A stretch of DNA of 33,447 nucleotides from assembly GCA_003427395.1 (NCBI GenBank), contig BFEA01000032.1, forward strand, positions 3,424,533 to 3,457,979. The letters are read 5' to 3'. A model generated the notes under the pieces. It saw only the letters and a list, made by a program, of their open reading frames with translations, ran no database searches and was not told the DNA's origin. The DNA is from Chara braunii (taxonomy: Eukaryota > Streptophyta > Charophyceae > Charales > Characeae). Of this stretch, positions 20,070-30,492 are shown one piece after another; within the stretch, counting starts at the first letter, position 1; each line of letters opens with the position of its first letter. The position numbers and the translations under genes are program-made.

Positions 20070-20630
20070 TTAAAGTAAGAAAATTTCGGCAGCGCTTCTC
20101 ATAGGAAAAATGCCTTCTCATAATTTATAATAACTCAAATATGAAAACAAAAACAATCTCTAACTCTGGAAAGTCAAAATCTCGTCTAACTCCCTGAATT
20201 AGTAGAAATTTGGGCAGCACTTCCTTTAAAAAGGGAGACTTTCCAGATTTATACTAAGTTAGATAAGAACTCAAACATAAAATTTGAGTTCAACTTTGAC
20301 AAAATTTAACTAACTCCTTAGATTTGTAGAAATTTCGGCAGCGCTTCCCGTAGAGAAAGTGTTACTCCAAGATTTATACAAATCTAAGTTCAAAATCTGA
20401 AATGGCTTTGACTTTTCAAGGTCTAATTTTATTTAACTCCCTGAATTAGCAAAAATTTGGGCAGCACTTCCTTTGGAAAAGGAGGCTTTCCAAATTTTTC
20501 CTAAGCCAAAAAGTCAAAAAGAACTGGACTTTGAAAAAGACAAAGTCTGACTAACTCCTTGGTTTTGTAGAAATTTTGGCAACGCTTCCCGTAGAGAAAG
20601 TGGCTTACCAAGATTTATAAAAGACCAAGT
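20070..20630. repeat. Five ~120-bp tandem repeats with hairpins (unit B)
   Basis: Cores occur near 20087, 20211, 20335, 20460 and 20577, in register with unit A. Copy 4 has a perfect 10-bp stem, AAAAATTTGG (20451-20460) with CCAAATTTTT (20490-20499). The stem sequence differs from that of unit A copies 1 and 3, yet pairing is kept. Confidence 0.8.
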
Positions 20631-21184
20631 ATAATAAAAGATCCCAGAAAATGCAAAAATTGACCTAAGTAAAAAAAACTTAGCTCAGAAAATTTAGGAA
20701 TTAAAACTAACTCCTATGACTCTAGCACGTAGCGAGCAACTAAAGCAACTACCTATCAAATTGAAACTCAAACTAAGTAGTAGCCTCACTAAGTCACATG
20801 CAGGCCAAACCACAAAGATAAGTATTCTCACCATTCCCAAAGTCAATCTTATCAAACAATAGTTCATAATTTTTCAATGATTTATCCCTTTATACCCAGC
20901 TTACATAAGGCGTAAAGTCAGACCACCCAAACTTATGGGACATGCCTAACTTAGCCAAGATATACACAAACAAAGGGCACAACTACTTTTCTCTTTTTTG
21001 GGCATATGACTAGGCCATTCTAGTCGCCCTGGATTGTTTAATAGTCAGGTTGTATATATCTCTGAACTTAATCTCCAAAGCGGGCGTGGGACTGAGCCAT
21101 TCGTCTTAGAAACAATGCTCGGTCGACCCAAGTTACTCTCAGTTATACTCTTAGTTATACTCTCTTCAGTTTGTGATAGGGCTA

Positions 21185-21701
21185 TAGTCAGACCACCCAA
21201 ACTTATGGGACCCTGTCTGACTAGCCTGTCCATAGATAAAATAGTAATAAAGTATAGCTAAATTATAGCCTTCGGGTTCCAACATGTGCGAGGCATTGGG
21301 CTGGACTACCTAAACTTATAGAATAGTCTGACTTTCTGCCTGGTTCATTCCTCTCTGATCCAATTTGTGTGAGGCATTAGGCTAGACCACCTAAACTTAT
21401 AAAATGGTCTGCCCTCTGTCAACCTTACTCCCTCATAATAAAAGCAGGAAGAGGCCGAGCCACCTAAACTTATAGAATGGCTCTGACCTCCTTGTTCAGA
21501 ACCAAATAAACAAAGAAAACCCCAAAATAAAGAAGGCAACCAAGGCACCTAAACTTACAGAATGCACTTGGCCCCTGAAAAATCAATCACAGTTAACCCT
21601 CACAAGTCAGAGCAACCAGACCACCTAAACTTGTAGAATGGTCTGATTCTCAAAGCAATTCCACAACACTGGGTCTTCCCAAACTTATGGGGACTTCCCA
21701 G
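21185..21701. repeat. Array of seven CAAACTTATGG-loop hairpins (unit C)
   Basis: The core ACC(C/T)AAACTTAT(G/A)G recurs at a 58-113 bp spacing. Arms: 21185-21193 with 21215-21223 (9 bp), 21304-21308 with 21324-21328, 21384-21389 with 21405-21410, 21457-21462 with 21478-21483, 21540-21544 with 21567-21571, 21617-21623 with 21639-21645, 21669-21673 with 21697-21701. Arm sequences differ between hairpins but remain complementary. Confidence 0.88.
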
Positions 21702-22105
21702 CCTTAATGACTCATTCAAACTTTAAAGCAATACTGCCTTCCTCCCAACCTTCCCCCCAGATGCATTCCCTTTTTACAATTTGCTTTCAGTCAAACAACA
21801 AAACTGAAACTGACATTAAGCATACATTCCTTTATTTAATCTTGTTATGTCCTGAAAGCCAAACTGAAAGTCAAAGTCAAGGGACATGCAATATACTCAG
21901 TCAAAGTTTAAAAAGGGATATAAATAGGGGCTATAACTGGGTTTATAGAGGGAAAGCAATGGTTACCTTTCAATTCCCTGCCTCCAGAACCTTACCTAGG
22001 CTCCGGCAGAGCTCCCGCAATCGGTGGGCTGACTTCCCACAGAGTCTTGCGGTGGTCCTACGGGTTGCAATCCCGCCTGCCGCCTTCCTCTCAGAACAAG
22101 ACTAA

Positions 22106-23470
22106 ACTTAGAGTAAGAAGGGCGGAAAAAGAATCATTAAGTCTCTCAGATACAAGAGGGGTGCACTTAGACTCGCATGAGAGGGCCTTGTTGCCTTGAT
22201 GCGCCTGAGGGCCCCGCAATGATGGCCAAGAACGCGCCACGGCCTAGTCAACTGAAGTCAAATCACCAGCGGTTGCCTCTCTGGCGATCCTTCAAATCGC
22301 AGCAGTGATCCTTCTTTAGCGAGCCTAGAACTTTCGCAGTTCGCGATCTGACGACTACTTGGTCATAGGTAGATCCGCAATCTCACGGCTCACCTCCTAT
22401 TACCTCTTCAAGTAGGATGAACGGTACACCAGCTAGCGGTTAAGTCTAGTCCTGCGGCTGGTCTGTTGTTGCTTTGGCCAATAGGAAGAGTGGCGCACTT
22501 GTCAACAGTAGCTTCGATCTGCTCCCCTTTCGTCACTTCATTCGACGAGGGTGAACAGCGTCCTGGCCAGCAGGTAAGTCTCCAAACCTGCGGCGCGCCT
22601 GCAACTAACTCGCTCAGTAGCATAGGCAACCCACCAGCCCCACATGTAAGCCTCCTTGCTCGCAACCCGCTTATGAACCTTTGTTTCATCGGTGGTACAA
22701 CATGTCGGCCTTCCGGCAAACACGAAGCCTCAAGAATACTCAACAAGGGCTTTCACAACAGTAAAAACAGCAAACTGTTGTAAAAAAGAATCACAGCAAG
22801 ATGTTGTGCAACAGCAAACGTCGTGCCTGCGAACATCTGTCGAGCAAATTACCGCTAAGACCAGGTACGTGCGATCTCATCACCATCCTCACTCCCTCTC
22901 CTTCGTTACTCTTTTCAGTGGACAGAGTACCGCCCCTACTAAGGGTAAGCCCTCAAACTCTGTTGCTGCCTCTTTTTGCTGCTCCACCTGCAGTTCGAGC
23001 GGCCCACTTACATTCACACGAACACAATGGTCCGAACCAGAAGCCCTGTCGACTGAAGGGCCCGGGGTGGCAGTTTGAAGTCTTGCCACAGTAAGGCATA
23101 CGCTTAGTAATCAAAACTTAGAACTCAAACTGCGCCTCATTCTGTGCCCAGCAGGTCATCATTCCAAGCAGCTCAGTCCTCAGTACCGTATAGATTGACA
23201 TCGCAGCTCTACTTTCGGCCCATCCGCCTCATCAGTTCCATTTGTCGGTATGTGCCCCTCTCTCGACACGCACCACCAAGCAGGCAAGTTTTCGACTCGC
23301 GGTTCGCCTCACGCGACTACTATCGATAGTATGAGCAAAATCGGAATGAATCTTCCGCTAGAATATGGGCGGATTCATTCCCTTTTTACAACTTCTCTTC
23401 CCACCCACAGCTTAGGACCTCCATACCTCTATACCCACACTCTAACTCCCGAATCTGGCTCCGTCATCGG
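22106..23470. other. Unit C middle part, no gene recognised
   Basis: Several frames of 60-130 codons overlap one another on both strands here, but none carries a motif or is preserved in the collinear part of unit D (about 26880-28390). I treat them as chance frames in GC-balanced repeat DNA. Confidence 0.5.
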
Positions 23471-23479
23471 ACTCGCCCA

Positions 23480-23990
23480 TCCTTAGAACCCCAAAATAAC
23501 AGTTTACCTCACTCGAATCCATTAAGGATCCAGTGAGATTCGTGCTTCCTCGCCCTCACCACTTCTGCCATAACCATCACTCCGCGCAGCCTATCTCTTC
23601 TTCTACCGCCACATCTGTTAACTTAAGCTCTATTCTAACTATAGATTCGGGCTCGCCTGCCCTCAAAACCCCCGAAACGGTTCCTCCCTCGCTCGTTTTC
23701 ATCAGGAAACGAGCGAGATCTTCATTTTTCCCCTACGGCCATATCCGCTTCCACGAGGCTCCCGCGCACTAACTTTCGTGCTAGCTCTCACCCTAATCAC
23801 TCTCCCGCCAAACTGACCTCATCATTGGATTCGCCCGGGGCAAAAACCCCGGGATTGTCTCTTACCTCTCTCGATTCCGCTAAGGATCGAGAGAGTTATG
23901 TTCCTTTCACTGCGCCCGACTCACCACCCCGCCATCTCCAACTCTGCGTTTGCCTGCACCCGGCACACCCCCTCGTCTCCGTTCATTCCC
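23480..23990. repeat. ~178-bp tandem repeats with long hairpins (unit C)
   Basis: The AAACCCC word recurs near 23488, 23667 and 23845. Each is followed by a hairpin: CTCACT...ATCC with GGAT...AGTGAG (23508-23537), CTCGCTCGTTTTC with GGAAACGAGCGAG (23688-23717), CTCTCTCGATTCC with GGATCGAGAGAG (23866-23895). The third repeat also has CCCGGGG/CCCCGGG arms near 23834-23852. Decayed equivalents lie in unit D near 28395, 28576 and 28757. Confidence 0.8.
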
Positions 23991-24239
23991 CTGTTTTTGC
24001 CACCCCACCGGTCTCGTCTTCCGTTTAGGATAGAACCGGTCGCAGATCGCGTCCGAGTGCACCCGCCCTGCCTCTGGTCCGCTCCTTCACGCCCGCCGCG
24101 CTATTCTCCCTTCCTAGCTCTTTGCGCCTCCTCCCCCACAGCGCTCCGCTCTGTCTTCACAACTGCCCGATCCGCTCCGTCATCGGACGCTGCTCTCGAC
24201 AGCAGAGGGCCCGTAGTGGTCAGCGAGCTGGTCTACTGC

Positions 24240-24740
24240 TCCATCTATCCTGGGAGGAACCTCGGAGGGGCCGGCTACTAGCCGGTTCGATTGGTTTCGC
24301 CCCTATACCGAAGTTCAACAATTGAGTTGCATGGGGCGGCTTCGTCACAGCCACCCCCCCCTCCCGTCCTGTTCAGGCGGGGTTCACTAGCGCCTCGGGC
24401 CTCCAACAGCCACCTCTCACAGAGACGGCCGGTCGCGGCACGGCCTGCTGCACAGCCTATCGTGGGCCTTGGTGGGCTAGGCCCGACGCCCCCGCTGTGC
24501 TTGAGGGGAGCTTCGGGGGAACCAACTACTAGATGTCTGATGAGTCCTTTCCCCCCTGCGCCTAAGTCCGACAGACGATGCTCTCGACAGTATCGCTGTT
24601 GGGCCTTGCCACACCTGCCCTGTCCCGTTCTACTCCGGTGGAGTTCACCACCGCCTTCGACCCCCAAGAGGCATCTCCCCCACAGACAGTTAGTCACAGA
24701 GTCAGGGGCGCGGCCTGCTGCAAAGCTTAGAATGGGCCCT
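24240..24740. repeat. ~270-bp tandem duplication inside unit C
   Basis: Landmarks repeat in order: GGAGG-CCGGCTACTAG / GGGGGAACCAACTACTAG, a CCC-rich stretch, GTTCACTAGCGCC / GTTCACCACCGCC, CACGGCCTGCTGCACAGC / GCGGCCTGCTGCAAAGC and GGGCC(T/C)(T/A)GG/AGTGG. Unit D has only one decayed version (about 29130-29340). Confidence 0.7.
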
Positions 24741-25291
24741 AGTGGACCGGGCCCTGTGCGGCTCTCGGAGGTAATAACAAATATTCAAATGAGACTTTGA
24801 GGACCGAGTGGAGAAGGGTTCCAAACGAAACAAAGCCCCAACGCGGCCCCACCTCGGTGCCCCGGCCGCTGCCCAGGCGCAGATCAACGTTTTACGGAGT
24901 CCATCACTCTTGCTCACTCTCACTTCCACAGCCGATCGTGGTTGGCGGACGGTGCACCCGTGGCAACCCCGGCCACTCAGGTTTCTTGCCGCCTCACGGG
25001 CTAACCACCCACGAGCTTGCATGCACGGCGACTCCTAGATCCATGTTTTCAACGACGAGTAGGATAGAGGAATTTTGTCGGCATCCTGAAGACGCGGGGA
25101 TTCATAAGTCAACAAAAGGGAGGCTCGCGCTCAAGGCTTTCCCGCGCCATGACGCCCCCTAAATCCGACGCCGCGTCAGTTTTCAGGGAACGTTGGTTCA
25201 TAAAAAAATAATAAAAGTACAATGATAAATAAGTAAAAATATTTAGAACTTTTAATCGTCAGAATATGACGAACGAGAAAAGACAAAAATG

Positions 25292-25513
25292 TTAGTACCG
25301 TCCTAACGCCGCCAACGACAAAACCAAGGGGGATAGCCCCACCGGGCCCTCAACCACTCGGCCTCCTCGCGCCGCTCCGATATCCTCGCGTCGTCGCCGC
25401 TCGATCTCGATCCCTGAGTCTCCCTGATGAAAGTCTGACACTGCAACCACTAGTGCTAGGCCCAAGCCTAAGTCTAACTTTGACAGATATCTACATAAAC
25501 GAATATTGCGCAA
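25292..25513 (-). CDS. Small open frame shared with unit D, unknown product
   Basis: The 73-codon minus-strand frame ends in AVSDFHQGDSGIEI, ERRRREDIGAAR and EGPVGLSPLVLSLAAL. The collinear frame in unit D (31008-31337) has AVSDLQQGDLGIEI, SERRR and EGPAGLSPLVLSSAAL and stops at the same place. I recognise no family. Flanking DNA is similarly conserved, so frame conservation may simply reflect recent duplication; confidence that it is translated is low. Confidence 0.25.
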   Translation of the reverse strand: MRNIRLCRYLSKLDLGLGLALVVAVSDFHQGDSGIEIERRRREDIGAARGGRVVEGPVGLSPLVLSLAALGRY

Positions 25514-25520
25514 CGAGCGA

Positions 25521-25995
25521 ACTTACTGGAACGTTTTAGTATCACATTGTTGTCGATGCCGTCCTCCGCACGTGCGCACAAGTCACATGCAGGCGCATTA
25601 ATCAACGAGACATAATCTTTTTAATCCTAGTTTAATAAGAAGTCAACGCCGGTCTCCACAATCATCAAAAGCAAAAAAGATCACGCCCGCCTCAAACCTG
25701 CGCGCTCATACAGACTCTAATCTAGTCAATCGTCCAACCAATGTAAGCCACAGGCACTGTCGCGCCTCGCGCGGTATGCTTAAACTTTAAACCAAACTTA
25801 TTTATGTCGCTTGCGAAAACCAGAGCGGATACCCTTGTAAGGGTATTCGCATCGACACTGCCCTGAACTATTTAAGTATCCAAGTTATATATAATTATCT
25901 GCACTTAATCTTTTAAGGTAGCCTATGACAAAACCGATCATCTTAGCTCGAGGTTCAACTTGCCCCTTCTTACCACAAATTTATTGTTAATTAAA
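25521..25995. other. Unit C terminal sequence without partner in D
   Basis: No gene is recognised. It ends in an AT-richer stretch (about 25860-25995) leading to the ACTCTCTTCAG start of unit D. Confidence 0.5.
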
Positions 25996-26019
25996 ACTCT
26001 CTTCAGTTGTGATAAGCCA

Positions 26020-26471
26020 TAGTCAGATCACCCAAACTTATAGGACAGTGTTTGACTAGCCAGTTCATATGTAAAGTAGTAGTAAAATATAGCCAAGTTA
26101 TAACCTTTTCGTTTCAGCATGTGCATGGCATTGAACCAAGACCACCCAAACTTATGGAACATGTTTGGTCTTCTGCCTGATTTATTTTTCTTAATGATAA
26201 AGCAGGAAGAGATTGAGCCACTAAAACTTATGGAACATGCTCAGACCTCCTCGTTCAAAACCAAAAGAAACTGAGAAAACCCAAAATAACCAAGGCAACC
26301 AAGCCACCCAAACTTCTGGGACAGTGCTTGGTCCCCAAAAAGTCAACCACAGACAACCCTTGCAAATCAGAGCAACCAGACCACCCAAACTTATGGAACC
26401 TGTCTGGTCCTCCAGGCAACTCAAAAAATAAACATAGCACAGGGCCTCCCCTAACTTATGGAGATTCGCCC
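26020..26471. repeat. Array of six CAAACTTATGG-loop hairpins (unit D)
   Basis: Arms: 26020-26025 with 26053-26058, 26138-26144 with 26166-26172, a 5-bp TGAGC/GCTCA stem near 26212-26243, 26298-26304 with 26336-26342, 26375-26381 with 26402-26408, and a weak GGGC/GCCC stem at 26442-26445 with 26468-26471. Order and spacing follow unit C, with one hairpin fewer. Confidence 0.88.
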
Positions 26472-26879
26472 AGCCTTTGATTGACCCAGTCAAACACAAG
26501 CAATACTGCCTTCCTCCCATCCTTCCCTTAGATGCAATCCCACAATCTGCTTTCAGTCAGACAGTAAAATTGAAATTGACATTACGCATACATTCCTTTA
26601 CTTAAGTTTGGTTTGTCCTCAAAGTCAAATTGAAAGTCAAAGTACGGGTGTAAACAATATACTCAGTCAAAACGTAATACGAAATATAGATAGGGGTCAT
26701 AACTGGGTTTATAGAAGGAAAATGAAACCTTTACCTCTCAGTTCCCTGCCTCCATAACTCCTCATGAGTTCCGGCAGAGCTCCCGCAATCGGTGGGCTAA
26801 CTCCCCACAGAGTCTTGTTGCAGTCCTACGAGTTGCAATCCCGCCTGCCGCCTTCCTCTCTGAACAAAAATTGGACTGA

Positions 26880-29340
26880 GAGTAAGAAAGACAGAAGATA
26901 AGGGGTTTCAGACGCTCGAGATACAAGAGGGGGACTGACTCAACTCTCAGGAGAGGGCCTTGGTTCCTTCACGCGCTTGACGGCCCCGCAATGATGGTCA
27001 GATGCGTAGTCGTTTGGTCAAACTCAAATCAAACCGCCGGTTGTTGACCCCCTGGCGACGTTGCAAGTCGCAGCGGGGACTCCCTCCTTCAATGACCTAG
27101 TCACTTCACAAGCTTGTGACCTCAAGCGTATTGACTATAGGCGAGTTTACAACCTTTCCGGCTGCCTTCTTGTTGCTCCGGCTGGTAGATGGGCGACACA
27201 CCGGTCAGCAGACAGGCCTGCAATCTCACCAGATAAGTCTTCAAGCTTGCGGCTCTCTCCCCGCTGCTCCAACTTGAATGAGCGGCACGCGGGCTGAAGT
27301 TACAACAGTCTAACTGACCGCTGTCTCACATGTGCCCACAACAACCTGCTAGCATTCCTCTGCCCAGTGAGCGTCAGACTCGCTTCACGAGTATATGGCC
27401 AATAGGATTCGAGCCGATATCCTCCACAATGCCACTTGATTTCCTTCCAGACTGAACCAGGCCGCTCGTTTCAAACCCTCGTCTGTAATCTAACAACTTT
27501 ATGTGTGCATTGCCTAAGCAACTCCCACTGTGCAGACTGAGAAGGAACCTTCCGTAGGCACAAAAAGCTGATTTGCCAACGACACTTCCTTCTTGTCGCT
27601 TTGCCCTGTTTCGGTAAGCTTGGACAACTACCTCTACCGCTCTTGTCATCTAGCTTTTCCTCCGAACAGGGTTGAAACTAAGTTCCCAGCCTGTCGATCC
27701 TTGTTGTATACCCTCTTTGGTAAAGTCCGACCAGTTCCCGCTTGTAACTCGTTGTCATAGCTTCCCATTCAACACAACCCGCATAACATGTTCACACCTC
27801 TCTACTATCAAGGAAAGTTCCCGCTCAACCTCCCTCTCCCTCTCTCTATCACCCACTCGCTTCTACTAGAGAAGGTTGTGTCGTTCCTGGTACATGCCTT
27901 TCTCCTTTTAGCATGCCAGTGCACCTAGTCACACATACTACTAGGTTCATTCGTAGTCACGGAAGTGGAGTCTTCACATAGGGAGAGACCTTGGCCGATG
28001 ACCATGACAGTACAGACAAACACCATTCCGACGAACGCAAACCGAGCACCAAGCACATATTGTGATCACAATGGCAAATAAGGAATCCATGATCATGGCG
28101 ACAAAAACGAGTTCCCGAGTGCGCAAGCTGAGGAAGTCGGCAACCCCGAGCACAGTTTTGACGGGTACGGTCACCAAAGCGGCATTAACAGGGGTCACAA
28201 TGGTGGATCGTGCTTACGCCACCGACCATATTCCACCGCTCATCAGGATGAAAACGAATCTTCTGGTAAAACCGCGACAGATATATTCCGTTTTTAGTTT
28301 TCCATTTTCCCACGCAGCGCGGCTCCTAACGCTGGCAGCACCTATTCTAAACCCCGAACTGAAATTCTAGCACGACCATTTGATTCGCATTGCCTCAAAA
28401 CCCCCGATCTGACTCCTCCCTTGCCCAAATCCGCCCATTAACGAGTGAGAAGAGCCCTTTTCCCCCCTTCTTCGTTTTCGCTTTCTCCATAGCTATGTGC
28501 GACCCTTTTCTCTATTAACTTTCAGTCTTCTCACTTTCCACCCAAACTGACCTCATATTCTGATTTGCCAGGCCAGAAAACCCCCGTCTAGCACTTTAGA
28601 TTACTAGAAACAGTCACAGAATGACCGAGTTACTCCCGTTTCGTTCCCCATCTTCTCTTCCCTTCCGCCATCTCTGCGCACCCTCTTCTTTACTAATCTC
28701 CTAGTCTACTAACTTTCTTCTAAAATTAATGCCGGATTCTAATTCGCCCGACCTATAAACCCCGGATTCGACTCTTAGTTCGCCGGAATCCGTTGAGGAT
28801 TGAATGCGCTATGTGTTTTTCACCCCGTCATCTCTTCTTCTCCGCTGTTGCCATCCCTGTCTTTGGTCCAGATGCACCTGGCATAGTTGCAGGTTAGATT
28901 CATGCAGGTCCCTCCTGACTGTGTCCACTCTCCCTTCCTTCGCTTAGCATTAGCACCCGCCGTGCCTTCTTCGTCTAGTTTCTTCCTCGTTGCCCTCCCA
29001 CTCCAGTCGCGCTTCGCACAGACGAGCGCCAAAACCCGTTCTCCCTCTACCTCGTCCCTTCCTACGCTAGCGCGGCTCTTCGATAGTGGCCGATCTCACA
29101 AATAGTCGGGTAGCGCTCAGAGCAGCCCCGGCTATCTCAAGGGAAGCTCCGAAGAAGCCAGCTACTAGACGGTTCGATTAGAGTTTCGCCTCTAGGCCCA
29201 AATCCGCCCGTCATTCTGCTCTTCAGCACTGCTGCCGGCCCCGCCACAGTCCTCACCTGTTTGCTCTGCTCTGGCGGGGTACTCCACCTATTCCGGCTTC
29301 CAACGGGCATGCACACATTCAGAGCCCTCACAACAGATCA
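26880..29340. other. Unit D middle part, no gene recognised
   Basis: Collinear in patches with unit C (about 22110-24480). The stretch 27900-28250 is the least similar. It holds overlapping frames on both strands (28062-28370 plus, 27974-28198 minus) with no known domain and no counterpart in C. The minus-strand frame is rich in Val/Ile and could contain a membrane segment, but nothing else supports a gene. Confidence 0.45.
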
Positions 29341-29348
29341 AGGCAAGT

Positions 29349-29436
29349 GAACTGTGGCCCGACGGACAGCGAACTGTGTTCGGGCAGACAACGAACTGTA
29401 GCCCGACGAACAGCGAACTGTGGCTCGACGGACACA
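29349..29436. repeat. 22-bp minisatellite, four copies
   Basis: Units start at 29349, 29371, 29393 and 29415, exactly 22 bp apart, with consensus GAACTGTGGCCCGACGGACA plus two bases. A fifth unit stands alone at 30404-30425, on the far side of the 147-bp array. Confidence 0.92.
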
Positions 29437-29454
29437 CAAGTGGTTAACGACCTC

Positions 29455-30345
29455 CTGAAATTTCAGAATGAAAGATCCTGAAGTCTGTTAGGAGAGTTAT
29501 GAAATCACTGAAATGACTTGAAGACACTTCATGCCATTTCAGGAGTTAAAAGTGGTTTAGGGGTCAGATTTTACGTTTTTGTTTTTTTGTTTTTTTTTTT
29601 GCCTGTTTTTGTTTTCATTCAACGTTGTTGTGGGCCACTTCAAGTCATTTCAGGAGTTTCAGGTGGGGAGGCCTGAAACCTCTGAAAAGACCTGAAGTGG
29701 CTGAAGCTTCTGAAAGCGGTTTCAGGTCCCCCCATCCAAATGGTTTGATTGATGCATCTCAAACCATTTTCAGATTTTCAGCAACTTCATATTATTTCAG
29801 AAGTTTCAGATGGGGAAACCTGAAACCTCTGACATGATCTGAAGTGGCTGAAGCTTCTGAAAGTGGTTTCAGGTCCCCCTATCCAAATGGTTTGATGGGG
29901 GCATCTGAAACCGCTTTCAGATTTTCAGCTAATTCAGATCATTTCAGGAGTTTCAGATGGAGAGACCTGAAACCTCTGAAAACACTTGAAGTGGTTGAAG
30001 CTTCTGAAAGTGGTTTCGGCTCCCCCCATCCAAATGGTTGGATGGGGGCATCTGAAACCGCTTTCATATTTTCATCCACTTCAGATCATTTTAGGAGTTT
30101 CAGGTGGGGAGACCTGAAACCTCTGAAATGATATGAAGTGGTTGAAGCTTCTGAAAGCAATTTCAGGTCCCCCTATCCAAATGCTTGGATGGGGGGATCT
30201 GAAACCGCTTTCAAAAGCTTCAGCCACTTGAAGTCCTTACAGGAGTTTCATGTGGAAATCTGAAACCTCTGAAATGACCTGACGTGGCTTAAGCTTCTGA
30301 AAGCAGTTTCAGGTTTTCCCATCCAAGTACATCACACCCGTCTGA
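29455..30345. repeat. 147-bp tandem array with two dyads per period
   Basis: The landmark ATCCAA recurs at 29734, 29881, 30028, 30175 and 30321, spacings 147, 147, 147 and 146. Each period has a GT-rich dyad, for example CCCCCATCCAA (30023-30033) with TTGGATGGGGG (30038-30048) around a 4-base loop. It also has a second dyad, for example GTTTCAGG (30097-30104) with CCTGAAAC (30113-30120), flanked by CACTTCA/TGAAGTG arms. The words TTTCAG and CTGAAA dominate. A decayed copy with a T-rich insert (about 29570-29605) opens the array. The frames 29625-29837 and 29844-30131 are repeat translations, not genes. Confidence 0.93.
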
Positions 30346-30440
30346 AGCAGCCGAAAATAACATGAAAGTAGAGACATCTGTTAACCTTCTCTCGGCGAAC
30401 AGCGAACTGTGGCCCGGCGGACAGCGCCCTGGGGGAGGTA

Positions 30441-30492
30441 CATGCTAATCTTCTCTGTATCGGTCCAATTTTTACGAATGTCCCGAAGGACC
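30441..30492 (-). pseudogene. Truncated U6 spliceosomal RNA copy
   Basis: U6 RNA forms the catalytic centre of the spliceosome. On the minus strand this stretch has the 5' stem-loop (GTCCTTCGGGACAT), then AAAAATTGGACCGATAC, the invariant ACAGAGA box and GATTAGCATG. These match the first ~52 bases of eukaryotic U6, with a few differences (the 5' stem is shorter by about two bases; AAAATTGGAACGATAC is usual). After GCATG the similarity stops, so the internal stem-loop and 3' end are missing. No clear plant-type upstream element plus TATA pair is visible upstream, at 30493-30560. It is most likely a pseudogene or part of a U6-derived mobile repeat. Confidence 0.8.

Larger units (their letters stand above)
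18336..21027. repeat. Long tandem unit B (2.7 kb)
   Basis: A collinear copy of unit A, about 2714 bp downstream of its start. Segment X is the best-conserved part. Sequence past 21027 differs from what follows unit A, so the A/B tandem ends here and the C-type sequence begins shortly after. The open frames in it are not conserved with unit A. Confidence 0.8.
21159..25995. repeat. Long tandem unit C (~4.8 kb)
   Basis: The unit begins ACTCTCTTCAG and recurs collinearly as unit D from 25996. Shared blocks are the CAAACTTATGG hairpin array, the CCGGCAGAGCTCCCGCAATC block (21999 and 26771), GGCCCCGCAATGATGG (22212 and 26981), ~178-bp hairpin repeats, ATATTCAAATGAGA (24780 and 30570) and GGGGGATAGCCCC (25329 and 31048). 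Similarity to D is clear up to about 25520; the last ~475 bp have no partner in D. A 270-bp segment is duplicated within C (about 24240-24480 and 24500-24740). No recognisable protein is encoded. Confidence 0.8.

Noticed and set aside
15622-21027. A and B as two LTRs of one retrotransposon
   Set aside because: They are directly adjacent with no internal region, and neither ends in a clear CA with a target duplication; left open as a tandem unit.
24534-24580. CTGATGAGTCC resembling a hammerhead ribozyme core
   Set aside because: No GAAA-containing strand or stem III in the right place, and the homologous positions in the other repeat copy do not keep the motif.
29625-30131. Plus-strand frames with EASESGFRSPHPNG repeats
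   Set aside because: Translation of the 147-bp array; the dyad structure explains them.
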